Below the pieces are notes generated by a model. The model made no database searches, was not told where the DNA came from, and saw only the letters and a list, made by a program, of their open reading frames with translations. Below, in pieces: positions 23,286 through 32,500 of a stretch of 50,717 nt of DNA. This DNA is from Oscillospiraceae bacterium (GTDB lineage Bacteria; Bacillota; Clostridia; Oscillospirales; Ruminococcaceae). The DNA is taken from the NCBI GenBank assembly GCA_028692035.1, contig JAQUYD010000007.1:1-50717 (forward strand). The letters run 5' to 3'. The translations under genes were made by a program, and so were the position numbers. Numbering within the stretch: the first letter of the stretch is position 1; each line of letters starts with the position of its first letter.

Positions 23286-24463
23286 TTGATTACGACAAGA
23301 TCCTGTCCCAACGGGCGGTGGCCATCAAGCCTTCGGGCATCCGCCGTTTTTTTGACATTGCTGCGGAAATGGACGGCGTGATCTCCCTGGGCGTCGGCGA
23401 GCCGGATTTTAAAACTCCCTGGAGCATTCGCCACGCCGGGGCCGAATCGCTGGAAAAAGGCCGTACCTGGTATACTGCCAATGCTGGCCTGGCGCCGCTG
23501 CGAACCGAAATCGCCGCCTATCTCAAACGGCGTTTTTCGCTGGAATATGACCCAAAAAACGAGATCCTTGTCACCGTCGGCGGCTCGGAGGCCATCGACA
23601 TCTGCATCCGTGCGCTCATCAACCCCGGCGACGAGATTTTGCTGCCGGAACCCTGCTTTGTAGCCTACGCGCCCATGGGCGCGCTGGCTGACGCCAAGGT
23701 GATACCCATCCCCACCCGCCCGGAGGACGGCTTTCGCCTGACCGCCCAGCAGCTGCGCGATGCCATCACCCCCCGCACCAAACTACTGGTGCTGCCCTTT
23801 CCCAACAATCCCACCGGCGCGGTCATGCGCCGGGAGCACTTGGAGGAAATCGCCGAGGTTCTGCGCGGTACCGATATTGTGGTGCTGTCTGATGAGATCT
23901 ATGCGGAAATGACCTTTGGCCGGGAACGGCATGTGTCCATTGCCGAGATCGACGGCATGTGGGAGCGGACGGTGGTGGTCAACGGCTTTTCCAAAGCCTA
24001 CGCCATGACCGGTTGGCGGTTGGGCTATGCCGCCGGGCCGGAACCAATTTTAAAGCAGATGACCAAAATTCATCAGTTCGCCATCATGTGCGCCCCTACC
24101 ACCAGCCAATATGCAGCGGTGGAAGCGCTCAAAAACTGCGACGATGAAATTGAAAATATGGTGGTGCAATACGATATGCGCCGCCGCCTGCTGGTGGATT
24201 CCTTAAACCAGATGGGCCTATCCTGCTTCTCGCCGGAAGGCGCGTTTTATGTGTTCCCCAGCATCCAATCCACCGGGCTTACTTCCGCCCAGTTCTGTGA
24301 ACAGCTGTTATACGCCCAAAAGGTGGCGGTTATCCCCGGCGACGCGTTCGGCCAGTCAGGCGAAGGGTTTGTCCGTATTTCCTACTCCTATTCTGTCGAC
24401 CACCTGCTAGAGGCGTTGCGGCGCATCCATGCCTTTTTGGACGAGCTGAAGCCCCCCAAATAG
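23282..24463 (+). CDS. Pyridoxal-phosphate aminotransferase, class I/II
   Basis: A 393-residue fold-type I aminotransferase, translated from GTG that overlaps the lrp stop. SLGVGEPDFKTPW and TVGGSEAID are substrate/cofactor blocks, LPFPNNPTGAV the Asn loop, LSDEIYAEM the Asp/Tyr pair that binds the ring nitrogen, and K238 in NGFSKAYAMTGWRLGY the PLP lysine. FVRISYSYS at the C-terminus holds the carboxylate-binding Arg. It converts an amino acid to its keto acid; aspartate or aromatic/branched substrates cannot be told apart by reading. Confidence 0.92.
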   Translation: MIDYDKILSQRAVAIKPSGIRRFFDIAAEMDGVISLGVGEPDFKTPWSIRHAGAESLEKGRTWYTANAGLAPLRTEIAAYLKRRFSLEYDPKNEILVTVGGSEAIDICIRALINPGDEILLPEPCFVAYAPMGALADAKVIPIPTRPEDGFRLTAQQLRDAITPRTKLLVLPFPNNPTGAVMRREHLEEIAEVLRGTDIVVLSDEIYAEMTFGRERHVSIAEIDGMWERTVVVNGFSKAYAMTGWRLGYAAGPEPILKQMTKIHQFAIMCAPTTSQYAAVEALKNCDDEIENMVVQYDMRRRLLVDSLNQMGLSCFSPEGAFYVFPSIQSTGLTSAQFCEQLLYAQKVAVIPGDAFGQSGEGFVRISYSYSVDHLLEALRRIHAFLDELKPPK

Positions 24464-24512
24464 CACTTCCCTATCCGCGTTTTTACTGCGTTACAATCGC
24501 ATCAGGAATATC

Positions 24513-24538
24513 GCCGGGCCGGCCGGCCCGGCTTTTTT
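24513..24538 (+). terminator. Terminator of the PHP-Lrp-aminotransferase operon
   Basis: A perfect 20-base GC palindrome built on GGCCGGCC, followed by six T residues. It ends the operon and stands 28 bases before the DUF362 start. Confidence 0.8.
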
Positions 24539-24566
24539 GCGCGCAGATTTTCCTAAGAAAGGAAGC

Positions 24567-25715
24567 ATGACTGCTTTGCCACAGGTCAGCGTATACAAAA
24601 CCGAGTCCTACGATCCCGCCCGGATGCAAACGGCAGTCCACGCCCATTTCGCGGCGCTGGATCTTGGCCGCATGATCCGTCCGGACCTAAAAATCGTCGT
24701 CAAACCCAACCTGATTATGAAGCGCCGCCCCGAGGATGCAGTCACCACCCATCCGGTGCTGGTAGAAGCGGTAATCCGGCAGCTGCAGGCTTTGGGCGCG
24801 CAGGATATCACCATCGCCGAAAGCGCCGGCGGCCCCTATGCGGAGCCGCTGCTGCGCAGCCTGTACGAGACCTGCGGCATGGCCCAGGTGGCCCAGCGCA
24901 CCGGCGCGGCGCTGAATTTCGGCACCGGCAGCCGCCAGATCGAAGGAAATGGACAGGTCACCCGGCGCTTTACCGTCATCGACCCCATTGCCGGCGCGGA
25001 TCTTGTCCTCAATATCTGCAAGCTCAAAACCCACTGTATGACCGTTTTAAGCGGCGCGGTCAAAAACCTGTTCGGCTGCGTCCCCGGCCTGATGAAACCG
25101 GAGCTGCATATGCGCTACCCGGAAAAAGAGGACTTCTGCCAGATGCTGTTGGATCTGTCCGCCGCCCTGCCGCCGGTCATTTCCTTCGTAGACGCGGTAG
25201 AAGCTATGGAAGGGGACGGCCCCACCGGCGGGAGCAAAAAGCAGGTGGGGTTGACCCTCTGTTCCTGCGATCGTTACGCTTTGGATCTGGTCAACGCCGC
25301 CGTGTTGGGCATTGACCCGTCCCAGATCGTCACCGTCCGCCGCTCCATCGAGCAGGGCCTGTGCCCCGGTTCGCTGGAGCAGATCGACCTGCTGGGAGAT
25401 CGGGACGCCCTGACCCAGGCTGGGCCCTTTTGCCGCCCTCGTTCCAAACAGACTGACTTTTCCTCCCAATTCCCGGCACCGCTGCGCCCCGCGGTCAAAA
25501 AGGTAACCCGTTTCATTCAGCCAAAGCCGGCGATTCGCCAGCGCCGCTGCGTCGGCTGCGGCAAATGCGCCGAAAGCTGCCCCGCCCATACCATCCGCAT
25601 TGAGGCGTGCAAAGCCCGGATCAACTACCAAAGCTGCATCCGCTGCTTTTGCTGCCACGAAATGTGCCCTGTCCAAGCCATTGATATCCGGCGGCTGGGC
25701 ATTTTTGACCTGTAA
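24567..25715 (+). CDS. DUF362 protein with two C-terminal 4Fe-4S clusters
   Basis: A 382-residue protein with a DUF362 domain over most of its length (VVKPNLIMKRRPEDAVTTHP, then NICKLKTHCMT and FVDAVEAMEGDGPTGG). At the end comes a two-cluster ferredoxin module: CVGCGKCAESCP (about 329) and CIRCFCCHEMCP (about 354). DUF362 proteins are iron-sulfur redox proteins of unknown reaction in anaerobes. The start MTALPQ is chosen for the AAGAAAGGA site; an in-frame start 30 bases earlier falls in the upstream terminator. Cytoplasmic, no signal peptide. Confidence 0.9.
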   Translation: MTALPQVSVYKTESYDPARMQTAVHAHFAALDLGRMIRPDLKIVVKPNLIMKRRPEDAVTTHPVLVEAVIRQLQALGAQDITIAESAGGPYAEPLLRSLYETCGMAQVAQRTGAALNFGTGSRQIEGNGQVTRRFTVIDPIAGADLVLNICKLKTHCMTVLSGAVKNLFGCVPGLMKPELHMRYPEKEDFCQMLLDLSAALPPVISFVDAVEAMEGDGPTGGSKKQVGLTLCSCDRYALDLVNAAVLGIDPSQIVTVRRSIEQGLCPGSLEQIDLLGDRDALTQAGPFCRPRSKQTDFSSQFPAPLRPAVKKVTRFIQPKPAIRQRRCVGCGKCAESCPAHTIRIEACKARINYQSCIRCFCCHEMCPVQAIDIRRLGIFDL

Positions 25716-25754
25716 TATGGGCATACTGATCGGGATGAAAGGAGGGGCGCTCTT

Positions 25755-26897
25755 TTGAAACAATTTGCCGTTTTTTCCGCCGTTTTTCTGCTTTTGGCGC
25801 TGTTTTTTGCTTTTCCTGCGGCAGCCGAATCCGCCGACGGGGACGGGCAGGTCACCGTCCGCGCCCGGGTTGCGCAGGTGCTCTCCGATGAAACCGTCTC
25901 CACCCCCTATTCCGGCGGCCAAATCATCACCCGGGTGCTGACGCTGCGCGTTGAAATTTTAGAGGGCGCGTTTGAGGGGCAGCAGGCCACCGTCCGCCAA
26001 ACCTTCGACGAAATCAGCCTCCCCTCCGCCTATCCCGCCAAAGCTGGCGACCTACTGTTTGTTTCGCTGGCGCTGGACGAACAAAATCACCTCACCGGTT
26101 CCGCCGCCGATTATGTCCGGGACCTGCCCATCGCCCTGCTGGCCGGTGCGTTTTTGCTGTTTTTGATCCTCTTTGGCCGCTGGAAAGGGGTCAAGACCGT
26201 CCTTTCTCTGGCCGTTACCTGCTTTGTGGTCTTTGGGCTGTTTTTCCCGCTGGCTGTCCGCGGCTTAAGCCCGGTTTGGCTGTCCCTTTTGTGCGCGGCG
26301 CTGATGACTGGTTTTACCCTGTTTCTAGTCTGCGGCTTTACCCGCAAGGCCCTGTCCGCGATTTTGGGCTGCCTGGGTGGGCTGGGCGCCGCGGGGGTTC
26401 TGGCGGCGTCCTTTTCTTACGCCATGCGCCTGTCCGGCATCGTCGACGAGGAGGCGGCCTATCTGCGCTTTCTCTCCGATGAATTTGTCCTGGATTTTAA
26501 GGGCCTTTTATTTGCCGCCATCATCATTGGCGCTTCCGGCGCAGCCATGGATGTAGCGGTCTCCATCGCCTCGTCGCTGGATGAGTTAATCCAAAAAGCG
26601 CCGGGGATTTCCCCCCGCCATCTGTTCTTCAGCGGTGCCGCTATCGGCCGGGACATTATGGGCACCATGTCCAACACCCTGATCCTAGCCTATGTGGGCG
26701 GTTCGATCCATTTGATCCTGCTGCTGTATGCTTATCCAGTGCCGTTTGTCAACATCATCAATCGGGAAATGGTAGCAGCGGAAATCCTCATCGCCCTATG
26801 CGGTAGCATCGGAATGCTCGCCACCATCCCGCTGACCGCGCTGATAACGGCGCTTTTGTACCGGCGCGCCGGTTTCGCGGGCAAAACCCCGGAATAA
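25755..26897 (+). CDS. YibE/F family membrane protein
   Basis: A 380-residue YibE/F-like protein. It starts at TTG behind GGAGGGG. A signal-anchor segment (FAVFSAVFLLLALFFAFPA) precedes an outside beta-domain of about 90 residues (ARVAQVLSDET...GAFEGQQATVRQ), then about seven hydrophobic spans. The family block FAAIIIGASGAAMDVAVSIASSLDEL and GRDIMGTMSNTLILAYVG is clear. Function is unknown in the family; transport is suspected. It lies 39 bases after the DUF362 gene in the same direction. Confidence 0.88.
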   Translation: MKQFAVFSAVFLLLALFFAFPAAAESADGDGQVTVRARVAQVLSDETVSTPYSGGQIITRVLTLRVEILEGAFEGQQATVRQTFDEISLPSAYPAKAGDLLFVSLALDEQNHLTGSAADYVRDLPIALLAGAFLLFLILFGRWKGVKTVLSLAVTCFVVFGLFFPLAVRGLSPVWLSLLCAALMTGFTLFLVCGFTRKALSAILGCLGGLGAAGVLAASFSYAMRLSGIVDEEAAYLRFLSDEFVLDFKGLLFAAIIIGASGAAMDVAVSIASSLDELIQKAPGISPRHLFFSGAAIGRDIMGTMSNTLILAYVGGSIHLILLLYAYPVPFVNIINREMVAAEILIALCGSIGMLATIPLTALITALLYRRAGFAGKTPE

Positions 26898-26923
26898 CCG
26901 TTTCTTTTTGCCGATAATTTGAG

Positions 26924-26969
26924 AAAAACGCCGATTCTCCCCCTCCCGGGGAAAAAGAACGGCGTTTTT
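26924..26969 (+). terminator. Terminator after yibE/F
   Basis: Outer arms AAAAACGCCG and CGGCGTTTTT enclose an inner C-rich/G-rich stem. A/T runs on both sides allow use in either direction. Confidence 0.8.
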
Positions 26970-26970
26970 G

Positions 26971-26999
26971 TTGTTTTTAGGTGGCCAGATTGTTATAAT
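26971..26999 (+). promoter_or_regulatory. Promoter of the PTS-IIC-like gene
   Basis: -35 TTGTTT (26971-26976), 17-base spacer, -10 TATAAT (26994-26999), directly after the upstream terminator. It supports the TTG start at 27046 rather than an ATG inside the -10 region. Confidence 0.65.
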
Positions 27000-27045
27000 G
27001 TTTCCAAATGAATTTCCTAAAACAGGAAGAAGAGGTGTATTTCTT

Positions 27046-28068
27046 TTGGAACAGAACCAAAACAAAACAACATTGGCATTCCTGAAAAAGGCGTTTCAAC
27101 GTTATTTTATTGACGCGATGGGCGCTATGGCACTGGGCCTTTTTTCCTCTCTGATCATCGGCCTGATCCTGTCCCAGCTGAGCAAATTTTCTTTTCTTGG
27201 TTTTCTGGCGCCCTATGCCGCAATCGTCAGCGCGTCATCGCCGGTGGTCGGCGCGGCCATCGGCGTGGCCATTGCCCACGGATTAAAGGCGAAACCGCTG
27301 GTGTTGTTCTCCTGCGCTGTATCCGGCGCTTACGGCTACGCGGTGGGCGGCCCCGTCGGCGCTTATATCGGCGCGGTGTTCGGTGCGGAAATCGGCGGCC
27401 TGGTCGCTGGAAAAACCAAGGTGGACATTATCGTCAGTCCCATCACCACAATCGTCAGCGGCTGCGCCGTTGCCCAGTTGGTGGGCCCCGGCATCCAGGC
27501 AATGATGAACGGCCTCGGCGCCGTCATCAATTCCGCCACTCAGCTGACCCCCCTGCCCATGGGCATTCTGGTCTCGGTAATCGTCGGTATGGTGCTCACC
27601 GCCCCCATCAGCTCGGCTGCTTTGTGTATCATGCTGGATCTAAACGGTTTGGCGGCAGGGGCGGCGGTGGTCGGCTGTTGCTGCCAGATGGTTGGATTCG
27701 CGGTAGCCAGCTTCCGTGAAAACGGCTGGGGCGGACTTATCAGCCAGGGGATCGGCACCTCCATGTTGCAGTTTTCCAACATTATGCGCCACCCACAGAT
27801 CTGGATCGCCCCGACGCTGGCGTCGGCGGTGCTTGGCCCCATTTCCACCTGCGTGTTCCAGATGACCAACACCGCTTCCGGCGCCGGGATGGGCACCAGC
27901 GGACTGGTCGGCCAGTTCGGCGCTTTCGCCGCAATGGGCGGCGGGGCCCCGGTGTGGTTCCAGGTGATCTTGATGCATTTTATCCTGCCTGCGGCATTGA
28001 GCTTTCTGTTCGATTTTGCCCTCCGCAAAATCGGCTGGGTGAAAGACGGCTATATGAAGCTTTCCTGA
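27046..28068 (+). CDS. Orphan PTS transporter subunit IIC-like membrane protein
   Basis: A 340-residue protein with about eight to ten hydrophobic spans of the PTS_EIIC_2 type, a branch of sugar-transporter membrane subunits. Gly/Ala-rich helices, IGVAIAHGLKAKPLVLFSCA, and TSGLVGQFGAFAAMGGGAP are typical. TTG at 27046 is the best start: it follows GAGGTG and the promoter, and earlier in-frame codons lie inside the promoter. No IIA or IIB domain or gene is nearby, so phosphorylation-driven sugar uptake is doubtful; a PTS-independent transporter is a reasonable view. Confidence 0.8.
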   Translation: MEQNQNKTTLAFLKKAFQRYFIDAMGAMALGLFSSLIIGLILSQLSKFSFLGFLAPYAAIVSASSPVVGAAIGVAIAHGLKAKPLVLFSCAVSGAYGYAVGGPVGAYIGAVFGAEIGGLVAGKTKVDIIVSPITTIVSGCAVAQLVGPGIQAMMNGLGAVINSATQLTPLPMGILVSVIVGMVLTAPISSAALCIMLDLNGLAAGAAVVGCCCQMVGFAVASFRENGWGGLISQGIGTSMLQFSNIMRHPQIWIAPTLASAVLGPISTCVFQMTNTASGAGMGTSGLVGQFGAFAAMGGGAPVWFQVILMHFILPAALSFLFDFALRKIGWVKDGYMKLS

Positions 28069-28073
28069 CAAAC

Positions 28074-28116
28074 AAAAAACAGCGGCGCGAAGAACTCTTT
28101 GCGCCGCTGTTTTTTT
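28074..28116. terminator. Bidirectional terminator between the PTS-IIC-like gene and tsaD
   Basis: Stem ACAGCGGCGC / GCGCCGCTGT with an A run before and seven Ts after. It serves the plus-strand transporter gene and possibly the minus-strand polA-rimI-tsaD operon. Confidence 0.85.
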
Positions 28117-28195
28117 ATCTGTATTTCTGAGAAGACTGCCCCGATCTTTTCGGGACGGCGGGTTCACCTTATATCTTTTCCCCAGTTTCTTGGTC

Positions 28196-29203
28196 CTACG
28201 CGTCAATCGGCAGGCTGGCCACGCCGTTTAAGTCCAAGCCCGCCGTATGGCCGGCCAAAAATTCGTAGTAGCCCTGGGCGCCGATCATCGCTGCATTATC
28301 TCCGCACAGGGGCAGCGGCGGTTGGTACAGCGCATAGCCCCGCTTTTTGCACGCGGCCTCCAGGGTTCCCCGCAGGCCGGAATTGGCGGATACGCCGCCT
28401 GCAATCACCAGTTTTTGATAGCCAAACTCTTCGGCCGCCGCCAAGAAACGGCTAGAAAGGATCTCCACCACTGCATGCTGAAAAGAAGCCGCCAAATCGT
28501 CGACCCGCACTGTTTCACCCTTTTGGGCGGCGTTGTGCAGCAGATTGACCACCGCCGTTTTCAGCCCGGAAAAGCTAAAATCATAAGGGCTGCCCTCTAC
28601 CCGCGGGCGGGGCAGGGCATAGGCCGACGGATCCCCCTTTTGGGCCGCCTGATCCAAAAACACGCCGCCGGGATAGGGAAACCCCATGGCCCGGGCCGCT
28701 TTGTCAAAGGCTTCTCCCGCCGCGTCGTCCCGGGTGCGGCCGATGATCCGGAACTTCGTATAATCCAGCACCTCGATGAGGTGGCTGTGCCCGCCGGACA
28801 CCACCAGGCAGAGAAACGGCGGCTCCAGATCCGGATGGGCCAGATAGTTGGCGGCGATATGCCCCCGGATATGGTGAACCGGGATCAGCGGTTTTCCCGT
28901 GGACAGGGCCAGCCCCTTTGCAAAGTTGACTCCCACCAGCACCGCGCCGATCAGCCCCGGCGCATAGGTGACCGCGATCCCGTCAACGCTTTGCAGCGTC
29001 TGCCCAGCGTCATCCAGCGCCTTTTGGGTCACAGCGATGATCTGTTCCGTGTGCCGCCGGGACGCGATTTCCGGCACCACGCCGCCGTATTGCCGGTGCT
29101 CCTCCACCTGAGAATAGATCACCGATGACAGCACATGCCGCCCATCCTCTACAATGGCGGCGGCGGTTTCATCGCAAGACGATTCTATGGCAAGCAGTTT
29201 CAT
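28196..29203 (-). CDS. tsaD: tRNA N6-adenosine threonylcarbamoyltransferase TsaD
   Basis: A 335-residue Kae1/TsaD protein, which moves threonylcarbamoyl onto A37 of tRNAs reading ANN codons. ASKHA start IESSCDETAAAIVED; metal-binding HHIRGHIAANY; LVVSGGHSHL; and VIAGGVSANSGLR are all present. TcdA in the sulfur island acts on the same t6A base. It overlaps rimI by four bases and ends the polA-rimI-tsaD series. TsaB and TsaE are not in the window. Confidence 0.96.
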   Translation of the reverse strand: MKLLAIESSCDETAAAIVEDGRHVLSSVIYSQVEEHRQYGGVVPEIASRRHTEQIIAVTQKALDDAGQTLQSVDGIAVTYAPGLIGAVLVGVNFAKGLALSTGKPLIPVHHIRGHIAANYLAHPDLEPPFLCLVVSGGHSHLIEVLDYTKFRIIGRTRDDAAGEAFDKAARAMGFPYPGGVFLDQAAQKGDPSAYALPRPRVEGSPYDFSFSGLKTAVVNLLHNAAQKGETVRVDDLAASFQHAVVEILSSRFLAAAEEFGYQKLVIAGGVSANSGLRGTLEAACKKRGYALYQPPLPLCGDNAAMIGAQGYYEFLAGHTAGLDLNGVASLPIDA

Positions 29204-29664
29204 GCCGGTTCCTCCTCATGTCCGATTGGCCGGGTCATTAGGATCGCATCCTCCACCGGCTCCCGGTAATAATTTTTCCGTTCGCCCACCGGCTCAAACC
29301 CGTGGCGGCGGTACAGCGCCTGGGCGCCCAGATTGCTCCGGCGCACCTCCAGCGTTAAAAATGCAAGGCCGGTCCGGCAGGCAAATCGCTGTGCGTCGGT
29401 CAAAAGTGCCGACCCAATCCCTTGCCGCCGGAACAGCGGATCCACCGCGATGTTGGCAATATACCCCTCATCCAGCACATGGTGCAGCCCCAGATATCCC
29501 AGCACTGTACCGGCAGCGTCCTGCGCCACCATAAAGTGGGAACCGGGGTTGTCCAATTCCGATAAAAAAGCATCTTCACTCCACGGATCGGAAAAACAGA
29601 TGCGTTCCAGCGCCGCCAGCGCCGAAAGGTGCCTTTTCTCCATGGGCAACAGCCGATAGTCCAT
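29200..29664 (-). CDS. rimI: Ribosomal protein S18-alanine N-acetyltransferase RimI
   Basis: A 154-residue GNAT acetyltransferase. YIANIAVDPLFRRQGIGSAL is motif A with the acetyl-CoA loop (RRQGIG), and LEVRRSNLGAQALYRRHGFE is motif B with the RimI-type signature. It acetylates the N-terminus of S18 or, in some bacteria, other proteins. Pairing with tsaD, with a four-base overlap, is the usual arrangement in Firmicutes. Confidence 0.92.
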   Translation of the reverse strand: MDYRLLPMEKRHLSALAALERICFSDPWSEDAFLSELDNPGSHFMVAQDAAGTVLGYLGLHHVLDEGYIANIAVDPLFRRQGIGSALLTDAQRFACRTGLAFLTLEVRRSNLGAQALYRRHGFEPVGERKNYYREPVEDAILMTRPIGHEEEPA

Positions 29665-29676
29665 CTATTTTCCCCC

Positions 29677-32238
29677 TTATTTCGCATCGTACCAGCTGAC
29701 GCCGACCCCGCAATCCACGCTCAACGGCACCTTGAGCTCTACAGCGTTTTCCATCTCCTGCCGCAACAGGATCGTCGCCGCCTTCACATCTCGCTGGGCC
29801 GCCTCGATGATCAGCTCATCGTGGACCTGCAAAATGATGCGGGCATCCAGCTTTTCTTTTTCCAGCCGCCGGGCAGCCTTGACCATGGCGATCTTGATAA
29901 TGTCCGCCGCCGTGCCCTGGATGGGGGTGTTCATGGCCACCCGCTTGCCAAATGCCTGTAGGTTTTTATTAGATGCGGCCAGCTCCGGCAGATACCGCCG
30001 CCGGTGGAACATGGTTTCTACATAGCCGTGTTCTTTGCCAAATTCTATAATGTCGCTCATATACTGCCGCACACCTGAGTAGGTGCGCAGATAATCCTTA
30101 ATATACTGGTCCGCCTCCGCCACCGAAACGCCAATGTCCTGGGCCAACGAAAACGCTCCGATGCCGTATACAATGCCAAAGTTCACCGCTTTGGCCCGGG
30201 AGCGCATCAGCGGCGTAACAAACATGGGCGGCTGGTCAAAAACCTGAGAGGCAGTAATGGTATGGATGTCAGTGCCATCCAAAAACGCCTGCTGCATGGT
30301 TTTGTCGTCCGACACATGGGACAGTACCCGCAGCTCGATCTGGGAGTAGTCCGCGTCCACCAAGAGGTATCCTGGCCGGGCCTTGAAAAACTTGCGGAGA
30401 TTGCTGCCCAATTCGGTTCTCACCGGGATGTTTTGCATGTTGGGCTCGGCGGAGCTGATCCGCCCGGTGCGGGTCTCGGTCTGATTAAAAGAAGAGTGGA
30501 TGCGCCCGTCCGCGCCAATAAGCTTCATAAAACCATCCACATAGGTGGATTTCAGCTTGGCCACCGTCCGGTAATCCAAAATCAGCGGCACGATGGGGTG
30601 TTTGTCTTTTAGATAATCCAATACATCCGCGTTGGTGGAATAGCCGGTCTTGGTCTTTTTCCCCGCGGGCAGCCCCAACTTATCAAACAGAATCGTCCCC
30701 AGCTGTTTGGGGGAGGCAATGTTGAATTCTTCCCCCGCCAGCTGATAGATTTGCGCTTCCAGCAGGTCGATCCGCCGGGCCATTTCTTCGCCAAAGGCCA
30801 CCAGCTCTTCCTTGTCGATGCCAAAGCCCTCTTTTTCCATTTGGGACAATACCCGTGCCAACGGGATTTCTACCTCCTGCAACAGCTCTGTCTGCCCGTT
30901 TTGGGCCAATTCCGCTTCCATCGGCTCCCGCACCGCCATGAGCCGCGCCAGCCGCTCCAGGGGGATTTCATACCCCTCTGCCTGGGGCTGCCGAATGTTG
31001 ACCGACGCGTAGGCGGCGCTGAGCCGTTCCAGATCATAGCTGCTGGCGGTGGGGTTCAGCAAATACCCTGCCAGCGGCGCGTCAAACCGGATCTCTGCCG
31101 GCTCGATCTGCCAATCCAGCGCCTGCCGGTACAATTCCTTGCACCCTGACACCGCCTTGGGAGCCGGGCAGGTCAGCACCTGCTCCAGCAGCGCCCGCTC
31201 ATCAGCCGAAAAGCAGGCGGCTGTTTCCCCGTTTGACAGGGCAAACTGCTGAAAACAATCGTCCCAACACAGGAAAAGCAGTTCCCCGCCAGAAAGGACG
31301 TCTGCCACCGCAGCCGTTTTTAAAGTCCGCTGGGGCTTTTCCGTATCAGATAACCCTTTTTTTTCATTCGGATGCAACCCCAACCGCCCGATCATGGAGA
31401 ACATCTCCAGCCGGTTTAGATCTGCCGCCGCCTTTTCCTCATCTGGCTGCCGGAGCCGATAGGCGTCCATATCCGTTGGCACCGGCGCGTCCAGCCGGAT
31501 GCGGGCCAGATCCCGGCTCATGTAGGCCGTTTCCCGATCCTTTTCCAGCTTCTGTCGTACCGCCGGGCGGATGGACGGGTCGTCCAAATGAGCATACAGC
31601 CGGTCCAGGTCGTGGAAATCGTGGATCAGGGCGATGGCGGTCTTTTCGCCGATCCCCGCCACTCCAGGGATGTTGTCCGAGCTGTCCCCCATCAGCGCCT
31701 TCACGTCAATGAGTTGTTCGGGCAACACTGTATATTTCTCCAAAATCGCCGGGATATCGTACAGCACCGATTCGGGCCGCCCCATTTTAGTGGTGGCCAA
31801 ACGCACCTGCACCTGCTCGGTGACCAGTTGCAGCGCATCCCGGTCGCCGGTGGCGATCACGCACTGGCCCCCCTGCTCCTGGCAGGCGCGGCTTAAAGTG
31901 CCCAAGATGTCGTCCGCCTCGTACCCATCGCATTCCACGACCGCATAGCCCAATTTGCCCAACAGTTCTTTGAGCACCGGTAGCTGTCCCGCCAGCTCTG
32001 GCGGCATTCCCTTGCGCCCGGCCTTGTACCCGTCGAACTGCTGATGGCGGAAGGTGGGGCCTTTTTTATCAAAGGTCACCGCTACCCGGTCAGGAGAAGT
32101 CTCTTCCAACACCCGCAGCAGGATACTCAAAAAACCGTAAATCCCGTTGGTATAGACCCCCTCTTTGGTAGTCAAAAGTTTGATGCCGTAAAAAGCCCGG
32201 TTTAAAATGGAGTTGCCATCAATGGTCAAAAGTTTCAT
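29677..32238 (-). CDS. polA: DNA polymerase I
   Basis: An 853-residue family A polymerase for repair and Okazaki-fragment processing. The N-terminal 5'-3' exonuclease starts MKLLTIDGNSILNRAFYG and includes ECDGYEADDILGTL and GDSSDNIPGV. The middle 3'-5' exonuclease-like domain lacks the DxE metal motif (its strand reads LLFLCWDD), so proofreading is unlikely. The polymerase has DADYSQIELRVLSH (motif A), RSRAKAVNFGIVYG (motif B) and QVHDELIIE (motif C). First gene of the operon, 12 bases before rimI, with a promoter at 32356-32384. Confidence 0.97.
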   Translation of the reverse strand: MKLLTIDGNSILNRAFYGIKLLTTKEGVYTNGIYGFLSILLRVLEETSPDRVAVTFDKKGPTFRHQQFDGYKAGRKGMPPELAGQLPVLKELLGKLGYAVVECDGYEADDILGTLSRACQEQGGQCVIATGDRDALQLVTEQVQVRLATTKMGRPESVLYDIPAILEKYTVLPEQLIDVKALMGDSSDNIPGVAGIGEKTAIALIHDFHDLDRLYAHLDDPSIRPAVRQKLEKDRETAYMSRDLARIRLDAPVPTDMDAYRLRQPDEEKAAADLNRLEMFSMIGRLGLHPNEKKGLSDTEKPQRTLKTAAVADVLSGGELLFLCWDDCFQQFALSNGETAACFSADERALLEQVLTCPAPKAVSGCKELYRQALDWQIEPAEIRFDAPLAGYLLNPTASSYDLERLSAAYASVNIRQPQAEGYEIPLERLARLMAVREPMEAELAQNGQTELLQEVEIPLARVLSQMEKEGFGIDKEELVAFGEEMARRIDLLEAQIYQLAGEEFNIASPKQLGTILFDKLGLPAGKKTKTGYSTNADVLDYLKDKHPIVPLILDYRTVAKLKSTYVDGFMKLIGADGRIHSSFNQTETRTGRISSAEPNMQNIPVRTELGSNLRKFFKARPGYLLVDADYSQIELRVLSHVSDDKTMQQAFLDGTDIHTITASQVFDQPPMFVTPLMRSRAKAVNFGIVYGIGAFSLAQDIGVSVAEADQYIKDYLRTYSGVRQYMSDIIEFGKEHGYVETMFHRRRYLPELAASNKNLQAFGKRVAMNTPIQGTAADIIKIAMVKAARRLEKEKLDARIILQVHDELIIEAAQRDVKAATILLRQEMENAVELKVPLSVDCGVGVSWYDAK

Positions 32239-32355
32239 AGAATCTCCTCTGGTTCTTTATATTTTCAAAATCCCGCCGGGAATTGCGATTCGATTACGCG
32301 CCGCTTTCTTGGCGCACAGAAAAATCCTCTACCAAGGATAGGCAGATTTATATGA

Positions 32356-32384
32356 ATTATACCACAAAACCGAGCTCTTGTAAC
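32356..32384 (-). promoter_or_regulatory. polA promoter
   Basis: Minus strand -35 GTTACA (32384-32379), 17-base spacer, -10 TATAAT (32361-32356), with a roughly 110-base leader before the polA ATG. Confidence 0.6.
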
Positions 32385-32427
32385 CGTTTCTCCCTCTCTG
32401 GAACCGATTTTTTCCGGTCGCGCCCCA

Positions 32428-32456
32428 TTGCGAAAAACCCCCTTTTTTGGTATGAT
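32428..32456 (+). promoter_or_regulatory. dus-ispE promoter
   Basis: -35 TTGCGA (32428-32433), 17-base spacer, -10 TATGAT (32451-32456). It diverges from the polA promoter. Confidence 0.6.
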
Positions 32457-32500
32457 GAAAAAAATTGGAACAAGCAATCAAACAAAGGGGCTTTTGCCGG

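Noticed and set aside
25047-25922. A 291-codon minus-strand open frame
   Set aside because: Antisense to the DUF362 gene, whose Fe-S motifs are clear; shadow of codon bias.
28247-29128. A 293-codon plus-strand open frame
   Set aside because: Antisense to tsaD with no motifs.
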